NCBI GenBank assembly: GCA_034440575.1 | Contig: JAOTOL010001220.1 | Span: 173,501-237,500 of the forward strand | Direction: 5' to 3' | Origin: Imbricaverruca yamaguchii | Lineage: Eukaryota > Arthropoda > Thecostraca > Neoverrucidae | Length of the DNA: 64,000 bases | In this document: piece by piece, positions 1 to 10,655 of the stretch | How positions within the stretch are numbered: the stretch's first letter is position 1 | Layout: each line of letters opens with the position of its first letter | Translations under genes and position numbers: made by a program | Notes under the pieces: generated by a model | Told to the model about the DNA's origin: nothing | Database searches by the model: none | The model's input: only the letters and a program-made list of their open reading frames with translations

Positions 1-532
1 CGACATTTGCTCGGCAGGACATGACCGCAAGGCCGTTGGAACTCCTGTATTGAACCTGCCTAAAAAATTAGATGACAACCGGGAAATGCGGAATACTTTT
101 TGAGGAGTGCTAACCCGCTATCCAAGTCAGGACCAACACAATTGCAAGGCTTCATTGGAAAGAAGAGAGTAAGTTGCCGCCATTTCAACACCTACGTTCC
201 AGTCTGCATGACATTGTTATGAAATACTGCTAAACAGCATTGCTAAGATCACAACCGAACAACAAACGCTTCACTGCTATATACTAAATGTTTGTTACCT
301 GTACTAAGAGTAGAAGAAACAGCATGCACAGAACCACGTTCGACACCCATATATAATTACCGACATATATTCAGGTGTTCTGAATATTCCGTGGTCTCGT
401 GGCGTGGCGGGCGCATCGCCACTGTTACTTATAAACCATTTGAGAAGCAAGTTGGAGCTTCGAGACAAGGTGTTTTTAGAAAGTGGGAGTATGCATACTG
501 AGTGTTTATTTTCACAAGGACTAATCTGCTAA
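1..532. other. flank or intron left of the 601-739 exon
   Basis: About 530 bases without a recognisable gene. If the donor at the low-coordinate edge of the neighbouring minus-strand exon is used, this stretch is intron and the remaining exons lie outside the window. If it is not used, the stretch holds a short 3' UTR. The short plus-strand ORF at 292-501 has no features of a real protein. Confidence 0.4.
505..510 (-). promoter_or_regulatory. possible AATAAA polyadenylation signal
   Basis: AATAAA on the minus strand lies 22 nt after the TAA at 533-535, which closes the reading frame of the 601-739 exon when it is read through its donor. It matters only if that exon is terminal in some transcripts. 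It may be chance. Confidence 0.2.
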
Positions 533-600
533 TTAGCGGATATCCATACGATGGATTCCGAGCCAGTTGGCTGCCTCTCGCTGCTTGTGAGTAGGCTCAC

Positions 601-739
601 CTTCGTCAATGATGCTGTGGTAGGAGCCGAATGAAGAAGGCTCTTCCATCTCAGCTTCGTAATCCTCTTGTCGCCTCTGTTCAGCCTGCAGCCGTCTATA
701 TTCCTTCATGACCTCCTCAATTTCGGCATCAGTCGCATT
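601..739 (-). CDS. exon 2 of a secreted protein, TGF-beta-prodomain-like
   Basis: The minus-strand exon starts after a good acceptor (pyrimidine-rich TTTCTTTTCAG, AG at 740-741) and can end at the donor GAAG|GTGAGC (intron from 600 down). Only one frame is open, and it starts phase 0 with Asn-Ala-Thr, an N-glycosylation sequon. The 46 codons encode a charged helix (EEVMKEYRRLQAEQRRQ), an acidic EDYEAEMEE stretch and FGSYHSIIDEG. It joins in phase with the exon at 10416-10655. A helix ending LGL..AP, then a sequon, a helix and a Tyr-His-x-Ile-Ile patch resembles activin/myostatin-type prodomains from general knowledge, but no mature cysteine-knot domain is in the window. Alternatively the donor is skipped, translation ends at TAA 533-535 (22 more codons), and the product is a small secreted acidic protein. 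The exon itself is fairly sure; the family is uncertain. Confidence 0.6.
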
Positions 740-1110
740 CTGAAAAGAAAATGAAGGCTGATTTTATTGTCGCAGTTTTGACGATCGAGAGTTTCCCGTC
801 AGTCCATGAACGTTAGCTGGCTTGACCAGGCCCTGAGAACTCACAGCAGCGAGCTCATTACAGAAGCACACAACTGTTAACCAGACCATATGCACGTGCC
901 AGTGTGCATCGAGCCAAGGGACACTCCACCGGCTATGTTTGATGCACAACGAAGCTATGAAGGTCAGTGCGAGAGCCTGACGAACGACGGGGACCCACGA
1001 AGTCGCCGGCCTCGTGACTCGTGTGCCCGATGCGACACTGTCGCAGGACCACGTGGGCTCCGGTGACAAGCGTCGACGGGCGCGGGATGCCGTCCGGCCG
1101 TCACCTGGCG

Positions 1111-1322
1111 GCGTGGCCTCCGACAGGCTAGCCATGTGACCTGCGACAGTCTGGCCATGTGACCTCCGACAGACCGGCGATTTGGCCACCGACAGGCCGG
1201 TCATGTGCCCTCAGACAGGCCAGCCATGTGACCTCCAACAGGCCAGCCATGTGCTCTCCAACAGGCCAGCCATGTGGCCTCCGACAGGCCAGCCATGTGG
1301 CCTCCGACAGGCCGGCAATGTG
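1111..1322. repeat. 23-bp minisatellite, about 9 copies
   Basis: The consensus is close to GCCATGTGACCTCCGACAGG plus CCA. Successive units keep a strict 23-bp spacing with scattered substitutions. The unit is not a multiple of three, so ORFs on both strands through this block (for example 1128-1556 minus) are by-products. Confidence 0.9.
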
Positions 1323-4192
1323 CCGGCGCCTGGCTCTCGCACAGCACGCAGTCGTGACCGGCGAGAGGCAGTGGCCGCTCACCGGGGCTCGGCAGAAGTG
1401 GGGTTTTCCGCCGGCCCAGCACGGTCGCTGGCGCCGCGACGCCTGCCGCATTACCGGCGACGTGAGGAAAGGCTCGCACATGGTCACATGGTCTGGCAGG
1501 TCGAGGCTGGCCGCCGCGCCGGTAGGCCTGGCAGCGCGCGAGATGTGCTCACGCACCAGTCACCCTGACTAGCCGGCTCACTGGTTCACGGGTGGCCCGC
1601 CGTGCCCGCTGATGGCACACCCGGCCACGTCCGGACCAGCCGACCGGTGTCGATAAGTTACCAGCGTAACTCCCCATCAAAGTCCACCACGGCTGCACTC
1701 GGTCTTCCCTCGCCCAACAGCCGGCGCAATAGCAGACGATGCAATTAAGTGGTTTCCAGTATTTAGTCGTGTGGCTACCGCACGGTTACTACATAATTAG
1801 CATTTTATTAGCACAACCTTTCAGGGCGTACTTCACCGCCCTTGGCTTGCCAGCTTATTCCAGGGATGACTCACTTCGAATGCAGTGACTCACTTCGAAT
1901 CAAAACCGAATGCAAACCTGAAGAGCGGCATCTGTTGCTAAAGCGGCGCTTCGTGCCGACGCATTCTCTGAAGGGGTAATTCGTCGAAGGCTCTAATTCC
2001 GATAACGGCGGTGCTGACCGACAGGATCTGCTTGATCCTGCCGGCTCGCAGGCGGCGGCGGCCGGATCTGGAAGTGCATGGAAGCGGCGTCCGGGAGCGC
2101 AGGATGTTCCCTGGCGGGTGATGAGTGGAGGCACGCGCCGCGACGCCGCAGCGCTCCGAGATCCGGTTCGGCGCGGTCCGCCGGCCGACCAGCAGAGTCC
2201 CTAATAGTCGGAAAACCCGGAGCCGTAGCTGGCGGTCGCTCGGAGCGGGCTGTCGGACCACGCCGAACCAAGCCGCTCAGCCACGTTCGCCGCCGCTACT
2301 GCGCTCGCGGCGGGGACGAGCGGCCGGCCGTGAGGTCTCGACTGAACGTCCGCCGTCGCGCCGGTGCGGCCGGCAGCCGCCATTTGTCTCACCTCCGACT
2401 GCGGCGATATTCGCGGACTGGCAGTGGAGCCGTAACGTGCCGGACAGGTTCCCAAGTGCGCGAACCGCGCCGCCTAGACGGTGCCCGCGTCTGGACGAGT
2501 CCATTACGCCACCATCCGGCGGCCAGCCTGCCGGTCTTCACGGCGATGCGGGGCGATTATGGAAATCGGCCCGCCGGAGATTGACGCCAATCGCCTCTCA
2601 TGCAGCGTCGGCGGCAGCGACCTGCCCCGAACCGCCTTCCACGCGGTCGGTGGTCGCCTCGGCGGCCGGGAGTGTCACTGGGAGCAGCCGGGCCCGGGCC
2701 GAGGCCTGCAGCGGAATCTGATTACGCTGGCAGCTCCGCCTCATCAACATCTCCAACACGCCGACTGGGCCGACCAAGTGCTCGCCGACCGCCGGCCGGG
2801 CCGACACCGATGGCGCCTCGCAGGCCGGCCGATACTGCTGCGCAATGTCGCCGCCGTCGTCGGCAGTCGTGTCACGTGACAAGCAGAGCTGTCGGTACAT
2901 CAGCTCGGCAGATGCAAATCGCTCTCTGTATGTTTTGCCTGGCTTCGTAACTCTGTGACATTGCCCTTCTGCTCAGTTCGAAGGTTTATGTATAATTATC
3001 CTTCAGTAAACCAGTTTTTGTGCAAACCTACGGCTTTCTTTTGTTCAAGCAACGGTGGTTTCCCAAGAGGCACTCCATTTTATATTTCTTTGTCGGCATT
3101 CTGGTCAAAGTTAGCTTTGCGTATCAAACGATACACGATGCCTTCCTACTCGCAGGGGGATTTTGCATTAGTTTTACAAAGTTCTATATTGATGTGGTAC
3201 GGCATGCCATGTAATGTCATGTTGCACCATAGCATGGTAATTCCTTCCAGGGAATTCCTACAGCACTGCAATTTCAACGCTTGGGCGGTTTCGACGTGGA
3301 CCACTACCACAAATGTTTACTAATGTTCTTCTGCATCACGCACCAGTGCGCTTTCCGCAATAAGCTTTCAGCATTGCATTGGAGGCCAACGGCCCCAATT
3401 TAGATTCATTCTGTTCTCCGGCGGCCTCTGAAGCTGTGCTGCTCAGGTTGCTGAATTTCGCAGACAATGCGTCAGGTGGCATGGCGTGGCGCCTTCTGTC
3501 GCGGAACGGTCCGTCGTTGCCGGAGATCGCGACGAACAAACTTTAACCACTGCCAAACGTGACAGCAATATACATACAGGGTGCCAGCGGGACAGCCAAG
3601 TGGTTGTGTAAATCGCGGAGGACAAGCAACCTCGACAGGCATAGTTCGACTCACCAGCTAACTGTAGCCTGGGATAAGTGGAACACCACTGAGCTGCCAT
3701 GCTGGCACAATGTGACATTCATGTCTTCATCGTATTCCAGGTCAAACGAGGCTTTAATGGTCAGTCAAAGCTTCATAAAAATCACTTCTCATACGAAGTG
3801 ACAGGCGATTGTGGTGGTGAACGGTGAAGCCGCATCTCTCACGGTACGTAGGCGTAGTCAGTCACTACCAGGCACAAAGCCGTGCGCTTATGTGAACTTG
3901 TTGAAGCATGGGACAGTTTGAACGCTTATAGAATGGCCGCTATACGTTGCATTGACATGAAAAAATCAAGCATTGCTTCATAAATGCGGGATGCTTCGCG
4001 TGAAAGCATTGTGTAATGACGCTTGTATCATAAAGGAATGATTAAATTTACATGCACATGCTAAATGTTACGGTTATCCTACATTCACGTGCAGTTCCTA
4101 CATGCTGGATACTTAGCAATTTCAGAAGAAATTCCGAAATCGGATTGAATGGATGCTGAGAGATTAAGGGAATCATGGAATTTTAATTCCCG
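1323..4192. other. intronic DNA with a GC-rich island at about 2040-2900
   Basis: No gene recognised. The part from about 2040 to 2900 is strongly GC- and CpG-rich and is open in several overlapping frames on both strands (ORFs of 100-198 codons). None shows a domain, a signal peptide or convincing splice sites, which is what base composition alone would give. The rest is AT-richer unique-looking DNA. Confidence 0.4.
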
Positions 4193-4705
4193 ATAATGAA
4201 GCAGGAGTGCGACAGGAGCGACGATGAAACAGTGGTGCGACAGGAGCGACGATGAAGCAGTGGTGCGACAGGAGCGACGATGGAGCAGTGGTGCAACAGG
4301 GGCGACGATGGAGCAGTGGTGCAACAGGGGCGACGATGAAGCAGTGGTGCGACAGGGGCGACGATGAAGCAGTGGTGCGACAGGAGCGACGATGAAGCAG
4401 TGGTGCGACAGGAGCGACGATGAAGCAGTGGTGCGACAGGAGCGACGATGGAGCAGTGGTGCAACAGGGGCGACGATGAAGCAGTGGTGCGACAGGGGCG
4501 ACGATGAAGCAGTGGTGCGACAGGAGCGACGATGAAGCAGTGGTGCAACAGGGGCGACGATGAAGCAGTGGTGCGACATGAGCGACGATGAAGCAGTGGT
4601 GCGACAGGAGCGACGATGAAGCAGTGGTGCGACAGGAGCGACGATGAAGCAGTGGTGCGACAGGAGCGACGATGAAACAGTGGTGCGACAGGGGCGACGG
4701 TACGC
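4193..4705. repeat. 28-bp minisatellite, 18 copies
   Basis: The unit starts GACAGGAGCGACGATGAAGC and continues AGTGGTGC, at exact 28-bp spacing from 4211 to 4687. Variants alternate GGAGCGAC with GGGGCGAC and GATGAAG with GATGGAG. Because 28 is 1 modulo 3, every frame cycles through the same peptide. The minus strand lacks stops in more than one frame, which explains the 164- and 180-codon ORFs here. Confidence 0.95.
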
Positions 4706-4799
4706 GTTGGCGGCATTTTCATCACAGCTCGCGATAGTCGGCGCGCCGTGCAGATTCGATTTGTCAGCCGCGTTCCGTTACGGCGGCGACAGAGCTGTC

Positions 4800-4890
4800 A
4801 TGGCCGTGACTAGGTCTACATGACTGACTAGGTCTATGAAATGATGCATATGACTAGGTCTATCCATCTCTGACCTGACTAGGTCTAGTC
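4800..4890. repeat. short irregular TGACTAGGTCTA repeats
   Basis: Four to five copies of (TG)ACTAGGTCTA at irregular spacing directly follow the 28-bp array. No function is suggested. Confidence 0.7.
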
Positions 4891-5683
4891 ATCAGCCAGC
4901 GAGTCATTTGCGTCTCGTCGACGGCGGCCGTCCACACACACCGGCGGCGCCCGGTGCGAGTTGGCGGCGTTTCCGGCGATTTCGGCGCCACGGCCGGCCG
5001 CGCCAGACGGGATCGACCTGCACCGTCTGCACACACGCGCGTGCGGCGGTGGCGCGGCTCACGTGCCGGCCAGATCCGGCTGCGGACGGTGGGCGGGTCG
5101 GGCCGGGGCGTGGCGGCACGCCACCGGCGGCGCCGCCCGCCAACGCGCCGGCTGCCCCGCCCACCCGACCGGCCAATTCGCGCGCCAAATCGAGCCTCCC
5201 CCGCGCCGCGTGTTAGCACTCGCGCGCACGTCCGTCGACGGAGGAAAATGAGCCGCCCGTGCACCGCAGTCGGACACGCGGTTAACGGTCCCGCCGCCAG
5301 TCGGGCCGCACCGTCCGGTCGCCGTGGGCCGCGCGCCAGCTGGAGACCGGTCCCGACCTCCTCGGCCCACCTCATGCTTATCTGCTACTACGCACTACGG
5401 CCAGACGCCCCGCTCCCGTTCGGCAGCATCTCACGCGAGCCTGCTTCTTTTGTTGGCGAATTGGATCGTCAGGCTTAAAATGTACTGTTTCAGGTAGCCT
5501 GGAATGTCAGCCTGCCGAACAGAGCTCGCTGATGTGGCAATTCAGGGATACCAATGACGGCCGCTTGCTCGGATGCAATCTGGTGGAAAAGACCCAATGT
5601 CACAATATATTTTGACTGTTTGAGAGACTGCCGATGGGTCTGCCGGTAATTCCATTTGTCAGTTAGAAACCCAAGATGAGCGC
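4891..5683. other. GC-rich CpG island-like block (about 4900-5470) and its edge
   Basis: About 570 bases of very GC- and CpG-rich DNA are open in several frames on both strands (up to 174 codons) without any recognisable domain. It could be an unmethylated island or decayed GC-rich repeat. The last 200 bases are AT-richer and lead to the TATA-like motif at 5685. Confidence 0.35.
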
Positions 5684-5684
5684 T

Positions 5685-5692
5685 TATAAATA
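5685..5692 (+). promoter_or_regulatory. weak TATA-box candidate
   Basis: TATAAATA is followed about 30-35 bp downstream by CAGTCC/TCATTT, loosely like an arthropod initiator. About 90 bp further an ATG at 5784 opens a 62-codon ORF with no known domain and no nearby donor. It lies in the intron of the minus-strand gene and may be chance. Confidence 0.15.
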
Positions 5693-7149
5693 CCGCTACC
5701 TGGGATAAAACCAGTCCTCATTTGATAACTCTTTCCGGCAAAAACAGCGACGTCATCGTTAGTCTGGAATTTCCGCCGGTATTATGAAGCGAGATGTGAT
5801 GAGCGATCGGACTAAGCTAGCTGTATGGCTCCGTATAATCCGCGCAGGCTGCTTCCCCTCGGGCACATCGTTGAAGAGGGTTGCGATTGCCAATGGTTTG
5901 CGCTGTGCTGTTAATACCTCGCTATGTTTGCCGAGCCGCCGCTGGTGGCAAGCGTACAGATTGTGGACGTGATCGCCTGGGGGATACGTGCCGTATAAGG
6001 GGGAAATGTCGGCGTGCTAGCCTTCAATTATGACCCTAACCTCGTATTCGTGTCAGTTTCTCGCCTCGTCATTCTTATCAGCCTGTCACCGTGACTTCGT
6101 AAGCGGAACTTTTCTGAAATGACGGTAGTTAAAACAGCTTAAAATTGTATTTGGTGTAGTGCACCCTCATAGGCGTGGCAGCTAGGGATGGAATGATTAC
6201 ACAAATTATTGAACGAAAAGAATCGACTGGTTTCTTTTTCATTATTTAAGTTTCATCGGAAAGCCGTGACCACTTCGGATCTGCTCGATGAGGTGATGGC
6301 GAAAATAATGCAAAGATAAAGATAATTAGGATAGGGTGCAGGGCAAAGCAGAATATGTGGCTGCAGTATCGCTGAGGGTGCAGTATGTGGGAGGAAACGG
6401 AAACGCTAAATATATGGTAGAGTTCCACCCCTACGTGACTCATGTGATCACTCAAGGCGTGCCAGTCACTCAGCTCGCCACCCATGCCCGCCCTAGCCCA
6501 CTACCACTGGATCACCATGACAGAGCACTTTATCACCCGTGTCTGGCTTGTTGCACCACCCATGTCACGTGAACTTCCCACATCATCACCCATGCCATGT
6601 CAGTGGATCACCGTGACTGAGCACCTCATTTCTGGCGTCTGCCCTACCACACCACCCATGTGCCATCGGTCGCTCACCGGGCCGCCGAAACCATGTCAGC
6701 CTCTCACGATGACTAGACTCTGTCCCCGGTGTCTGCCGCCCCTAGTGGTCTACTGAGAAGTACGGTATCGCCAATGCCTGTCAAGATCCGACCTTCCGCA
6801 CAGTTCAATGCTAGACCGGCCGTCACGTTTTTGGAATCGACATCGGATAGATCACCTGGATGGAGGCTTGCATTGCTATATAGGTCGATATCTTGCCAGT
6901 CAGCTGATTGCCAACCGGCGCCAGATGATAAAAAATTCCTCCGACGGACGATATCACCGTATTAAAAACTACCGCTACCGCTCGATGATGATAGACAGAT
7001 AGCTTCACTTATGCTGCGACAACCGGATATGGTGACGACCACGGCTCACCTATGGTTAGTCGGTATTCCGTAGGTGAATGTGTCCGGCTCACACTTTTTC
7101 TCGCGATTGGGAAATTTAGGTTTTTCATCGCATTACATCTCGTATAAGA
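5693..7149. repeat. no gene seen; degenerate about 96-bp repeat at 6480-6720
   Basis: GGATCACCATGAC at 6509 and GGATCACCGTGAC at 6605 mark two diverged units, each continuing with GAGCAC and ending ACCACCCATG. A third fragment follows. The rest of the stretch is AT-rich with no recognised gene. Confidence 0.4.
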
Positions 7150-7312
7150 TCTGCCAAGTATCTGCAATGTGCCAACTGCCTACACAGGGTGTATTGGGCG
7201 TGCTCTCAAGAGGTGGGGAGGGGTAAGATATCTCCCAGGTATCTGCTATGTGTCAACTGCCTACACAGGGTTATACCGCGGCTTGTTGGGCGTGTTCACA
7301 AGAGGCGGTGCA
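7150..7312. repeat. two-copy tandem duplication (81-bp offset)
   Basis: GTATCTGC(A/T)ATGTG(C/T)CAACTGCC begins at 7158 and again at 7239. Both copies continue with TACACAGGG and then TTGGGCGTG...CAAGAGG(T/C)GG. No coding potential was seen. Confidence 0.75.
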
Positions 7313-9189
7313 GGGACCAAGATTGATTCGTTCCATGTGACGCCGCTGAGATTATAGCTATGGTTTTGGAGAGACAGTAAGGAGGGATGAGTTCACAACC
7401 ATCTCTTTCGTCCGGTCGTGAGACCTGAAATCCTTAACAATTAAATATATATCGAATATCTGCTACTTGTCCCTTCTTTTCATACCTACAATAGCAGTAG
7501 AAGCTTGGTTTTCTTTTTCATTGAATGGTATGCAGTCCACTGTAAGCTGCACATGGCACATTTGCAAATTAGTAATCGAATCCACTCACTCGACAATAAG
7601 CGTTCTTAAATATTATGGAGCCATATTTTCACCACTCTGCCAGAGCCTGATTCTACTGCATGAATGTTCGCTCGACAATGAGATTATTCGAAAGCCGAAA
7701 GAATGCAGCGCACCGAAGAAAAGCCGTGGAAGCTGGAAAGCTGCGCCTGGTCTCCGATTACGGGCCGTGTGAAGCGGCATTACTGTCAGGTGGAGCGGTC
7801 GTCGCGTAACAGGCTGTGTTATCGCGCCGGTATGCAGCCGGTCCACAGGCGGCCTAGCCGCGGCCTAGCGGCTGGGGCACGCTGACGTAACGCATCTCGG
7901 CGCCGAAGCCGGGCGACGGCGCGCGCCGAGCGTTCGTCGCCCGCCGTAATGGTGTTGATGTTTGTTTATCACACCTCTGTCGATGTGCTGGCCAGTGCTC
8001 GATGTTGGCCGCGCCGCGGGGATGAGCGCACCGCGGGAGGTCGCGACGAGACACGCCGCGGGGGGCGTCTCACGTGCTGGCACGCGCGTCCCACGTCGAC
8101 GACGAGCTGGCCCATCGCCCAGGCATGTTCAGTATTTCCGTCCGGGACGGCCGCTCGCCGCTCGGAATTCGCCGAACATCGAAGCCGGGCGCAGATAGGC
8201 CTGCTACCAGAATTCCTCGTCAACAGGAAACATGGCTTGTCCGCAACAGTTGGAGTCTGCATTGCTAGTGCAGCTCGAAGCGGGCCATTTTCCACGCAGC
8301 TGCCGCCAGCTGAATCGGACGGCGTTTTTAGTGGCAGCTGCCACGCGGACGAGACTGCTTCACCTCTGAAGGCCACGCGTGTCGAGTGCCTCTGACTGCA
8401 CCATTGCAGTGTTTGTTTTCGACCTGTCCACGCCAAGCGCCGTAGAGGTCACTCTGGCGCGGGGGCGTGGTGACAGTGCACCGACACCTTCACACTCGAT
8501 TAAGTCACACTAATCAGAGGGATCAGAGCGATAGCACCGTTCGGCCGGCCTATCTGGCTGGCAGACGGCCGAACGAACACGGCCGTGATGCGACGACAGA
8601 TGGGTCGTCGCATGGCCGGATGTCGCCCGACGACAGACACGCCGCCGGCCCTGGGTGTCCTCCGTACGGCGCCACACGGACTGTCGCACCCGCGCCTCAC
8701 TGCACCAAACATCGCACAATGGGACATCAAGAGGCCCGTACCAAGGGCGCCGTGGTGGAAGGCCCTCTGCCGACCCGGCGGCTGAACACAAAGCGGACGC
8801 GTTGGTCCACGTGCATGCCGGCAAAAATCAAGCCGCCGCTGCAGAATACGACTCTGACCGACTGTGGGTGTGTGTATGCCGGGGGGACATTTACCTGTTT
8901 CTGTGAGGCAGAGCTCGGATCACAGGGGGCCGGCGCTCAGTGCCGTTTGGGCAGCCCTCGCGCAGACCGTTATTTCATGCTGCACGGAGACCTCCAAGGC
9001 CGTAGCCCACCACTGTGAGTGTGCACTGTGCACATTGCACACACTTCAGTCGTCTCGGCCGAGATTTGCACGCCACATCGGTGCGTTTCACTGCTTCGGC
9101 AGCTTGTGATACACACCACCCACAGAGTGCAACGCCCCACTGCCTGCAACTGTAGTCTCCTCAATCCATGGCTTTAAACCCCGACGTCT
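7313..9189. other. intronic DNA with a GC-rich block at about 7860-8980
   Basis: No gene recognised. Several overlapping ORFs on both strands in the GC-rich block (up to 183 codons) lack domains and splice signals. I read them as composition artefacts. Confidence 0.35.
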
Positions 9190-9350
9190 TCACGTCGCGT
9201 AGTCCAAAATTCCAGTGTATCAACACACTTTGAAAAAAAAATATTGTATCTCAATGTTTCACTGTCTGAAATTCCGATGTTTCGATACTCCATTCTCTTA
9301 AGCTCCAGTGTGTCCACTTTTCATTGTCAGAAACTTCCAGTGCCCTGTAC

Positions 9351-9360
9351 ACTCAAGTGC
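9351..9360. repeat. target-site duplication, left copy (SINE at 9361-9502)
   Basis: ACTCAAGTGC here is repeated exactly at 9503-9512, bracketing the SINE. Confidence 0.75.
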
Positions 9361-9502
9361 GGTTGGTTGGTATTGGTTTTACGACACATCGACCGTTGGT
9401 ATGTGCGTCGCCACTCTCCGCCGATTGGTCGCGGGCGGAGTGCGCGGTGGACTCGAACTCACAACCTTTCGATGGTGAGATGAGCAACACCCCTGGACGC
9501 CA
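9361..9502 (-). mobile_element. tRNA-derived SINE, family S1, minus strand, 142 bp
   Basis: On the minus strand it has a T-arm/box B-like GAGTTCGAGTCC, then the body CGCGACCAATCGGCG...GGCGACGC and the 3' end GTGTCGTAAAACC followed by (A)CCAACCAA. The body and tail match the plus-strand copy at 47181-47346. It is flanked by exact 10-bp duplications. Box A at the 5' end is poorly preserved, so the copy is mutated or slightly truncated. It shares the terminal GTCGTAAAA-CCAACC signature but no coding region, as expected for a SINE mobilised by a partner LINE. Confidence 0.8.
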
Positions 9503-9512
9503 ACTCAAGTGC
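9503..9512. repeat. target-site duplication, right copy (SINE at 9361-9502)
   Basis: ACTCAAGTGC, identical to 9351-9360. Confidence 0.75.
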
Positions 9513-10415
9513 ACTCCAGTACACCCCACCTCTAGTGTCTTGACATTCCACTGTCCGAAAGTCCATTATATAGACCCCTCATTGTCCGAAACGCCAATGT
9601 CTCTACACTCCACAGTCTAAACTTCCACTTCGAGAGATATTCACCTTACCCCCCAGAACTGAACTCGGTCGATGTGCCATGTGCCAAATCGTCGCAACAC
9701 CTGGGAGCACACTAGGCCGTCCCAGCAGTAGTAGAGGGTGTTGGCAGCCTGTAGTGTAGTGAGACGGGAGTACCTGGTCCACGGGATGTGCAGAACCCAT
9801 CGTGCACGAGAAGACAAGATGGCACGGGAGCCGAGACGACCTGCTATAATTTTGGCAGGATAAAGACAAGTTCGTGTTTGGTTTGCCTGGGTTTGCTGCA
9901 GGTTCATTTGCGTGGATCAGTGGTGTCCAATGGCATGCTTGCTAGTCGTAAGCATGGGCAGAAGTGTGCCCTTCAGTATCGCACCTACATGACCAAATTT
10001 ATAGCTGCACCAGCGGCTGAATATTAACTTTACATTGCCTGGGCTGCTTTGCATCCGCAACTTTCACTATTGGGAACACAAGCTTTTAAATTTGCAAGAT
10101 CAACTTTGCTGGTGATTATTCATGTACGCTTGTGCAGAACATGGCTGAATTTCCATGGATCATGGGACAATAAGTCAGCATAATGCTCCGCTACACCAAC
10201 ATTCATTAGGAAACAGTTGAATGCTGGCGGAAACCAGAGAACGACCATTGTACCAATATAATTCATGCAAAAACCGAGCTCACAACTGGTATTATCAATT
10301 TCCACTACCTTGCCGGTTGAATCCCTTACGAACAAGTTCACATCATTTTAAGTAGTGCTACAGTCGCCCATTCTAACATATGCCACAGTTGGGCGCCAAC
10401 GCCAGCGGCACTTAC

Positions 10416-10655
10416 CTTGACTGGAGCGTGTGTCAGACCAAGCTCGCGCATCACTCGCTCGCGTATGCTGTCCACCACCTGGTCCAGCGCGGCCTCTGCC
10501 TCAAAAGCGTCCCGCTCGTCCAGCGGCTCGTCGAGCCGCTCGTCGGCGGGCAGCGGGAATGCGACTCGCGCACGCAGCAGCAGCAGCAGCAGCGGCAGCG
10601 CCACGGCCCCACAGCAGCGGCCACCGCACATGACTGACGCGCTCGACCCCCGCAT
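10416..10655 (-). CDS. exon 1 (signal peptide and start of prodomain), TGF-beta-superfamily-like precursor
   Basis: The ATG at 10653-10655 (minus) opens 80 codons that end exactly at the consensus donor CAAG|GTAAGT (intron from 10415 down). Residues 1-34 form a signal peptide, with a Cys-rich start, Leu repeats at about 20-27 encoded by six CTG codons, and a likely cleavage site near RVAFPLPA. An acidic stretch follows (DERLDEPLDERDAFEAEAA), then an amphipathic helix VVDSIRERVMRELGL and THAPVK. A helix reading I(K/R)xxxLxxLGLxxxP shortly after the signal peptide is typical of TGF-beta/activin/BMP prodomains (alpha-1 helix). The exon joins in phase 0 to 601-739. The mature ligand domain is outside the window, so the family call is an inference. 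Another secreted protein is possible. Confidence 0.6.

Larger units (their letters stand above)
9190..9640. repeat. degenerate tandem repeat interrupted by a SINE
   Basis: Variants of CACTGTCCGAAAxTTCCAxTGT recur on both sides of the SINE at 9361-9502 (for example 9259-9345 and 9545-9620) at roughly 40-bp intervals. The array is old and degraded, and the SINE landed inside it. Confidence 0.6.
740..10415 (-). other. 9.7 kb intron between the two exons of the putative TGF-beta-like gene
   Basis: It is bounded by GTAAGT (10410-10415) on the exon 1 side and TTTCTTTTCAG on the exon 2 side, both phase 0. No convincing intermediate exon was found on the minus strand. It contains a 23-bp and a 28-bp minisatellite, degenerate tandem repeats, a SINE at 9361-9502 and several GC-rich islands. 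That the two exons belong to one transcript is inferred from strand, phase and protein character. Confidence 0.4.

Noticed and set aside
2078..2900. Overlapping ORFs of 100-198 codons in the GC-rich island
   Set aside because: Open in many frames on both strands at once, Arg/Pro/Ala-rich, no domains or splice sites; expected from high GC content.
4085..4725. 164- and 180-codon minus ORFs
   Set aside because: Products of the 28-bp array in two frames.
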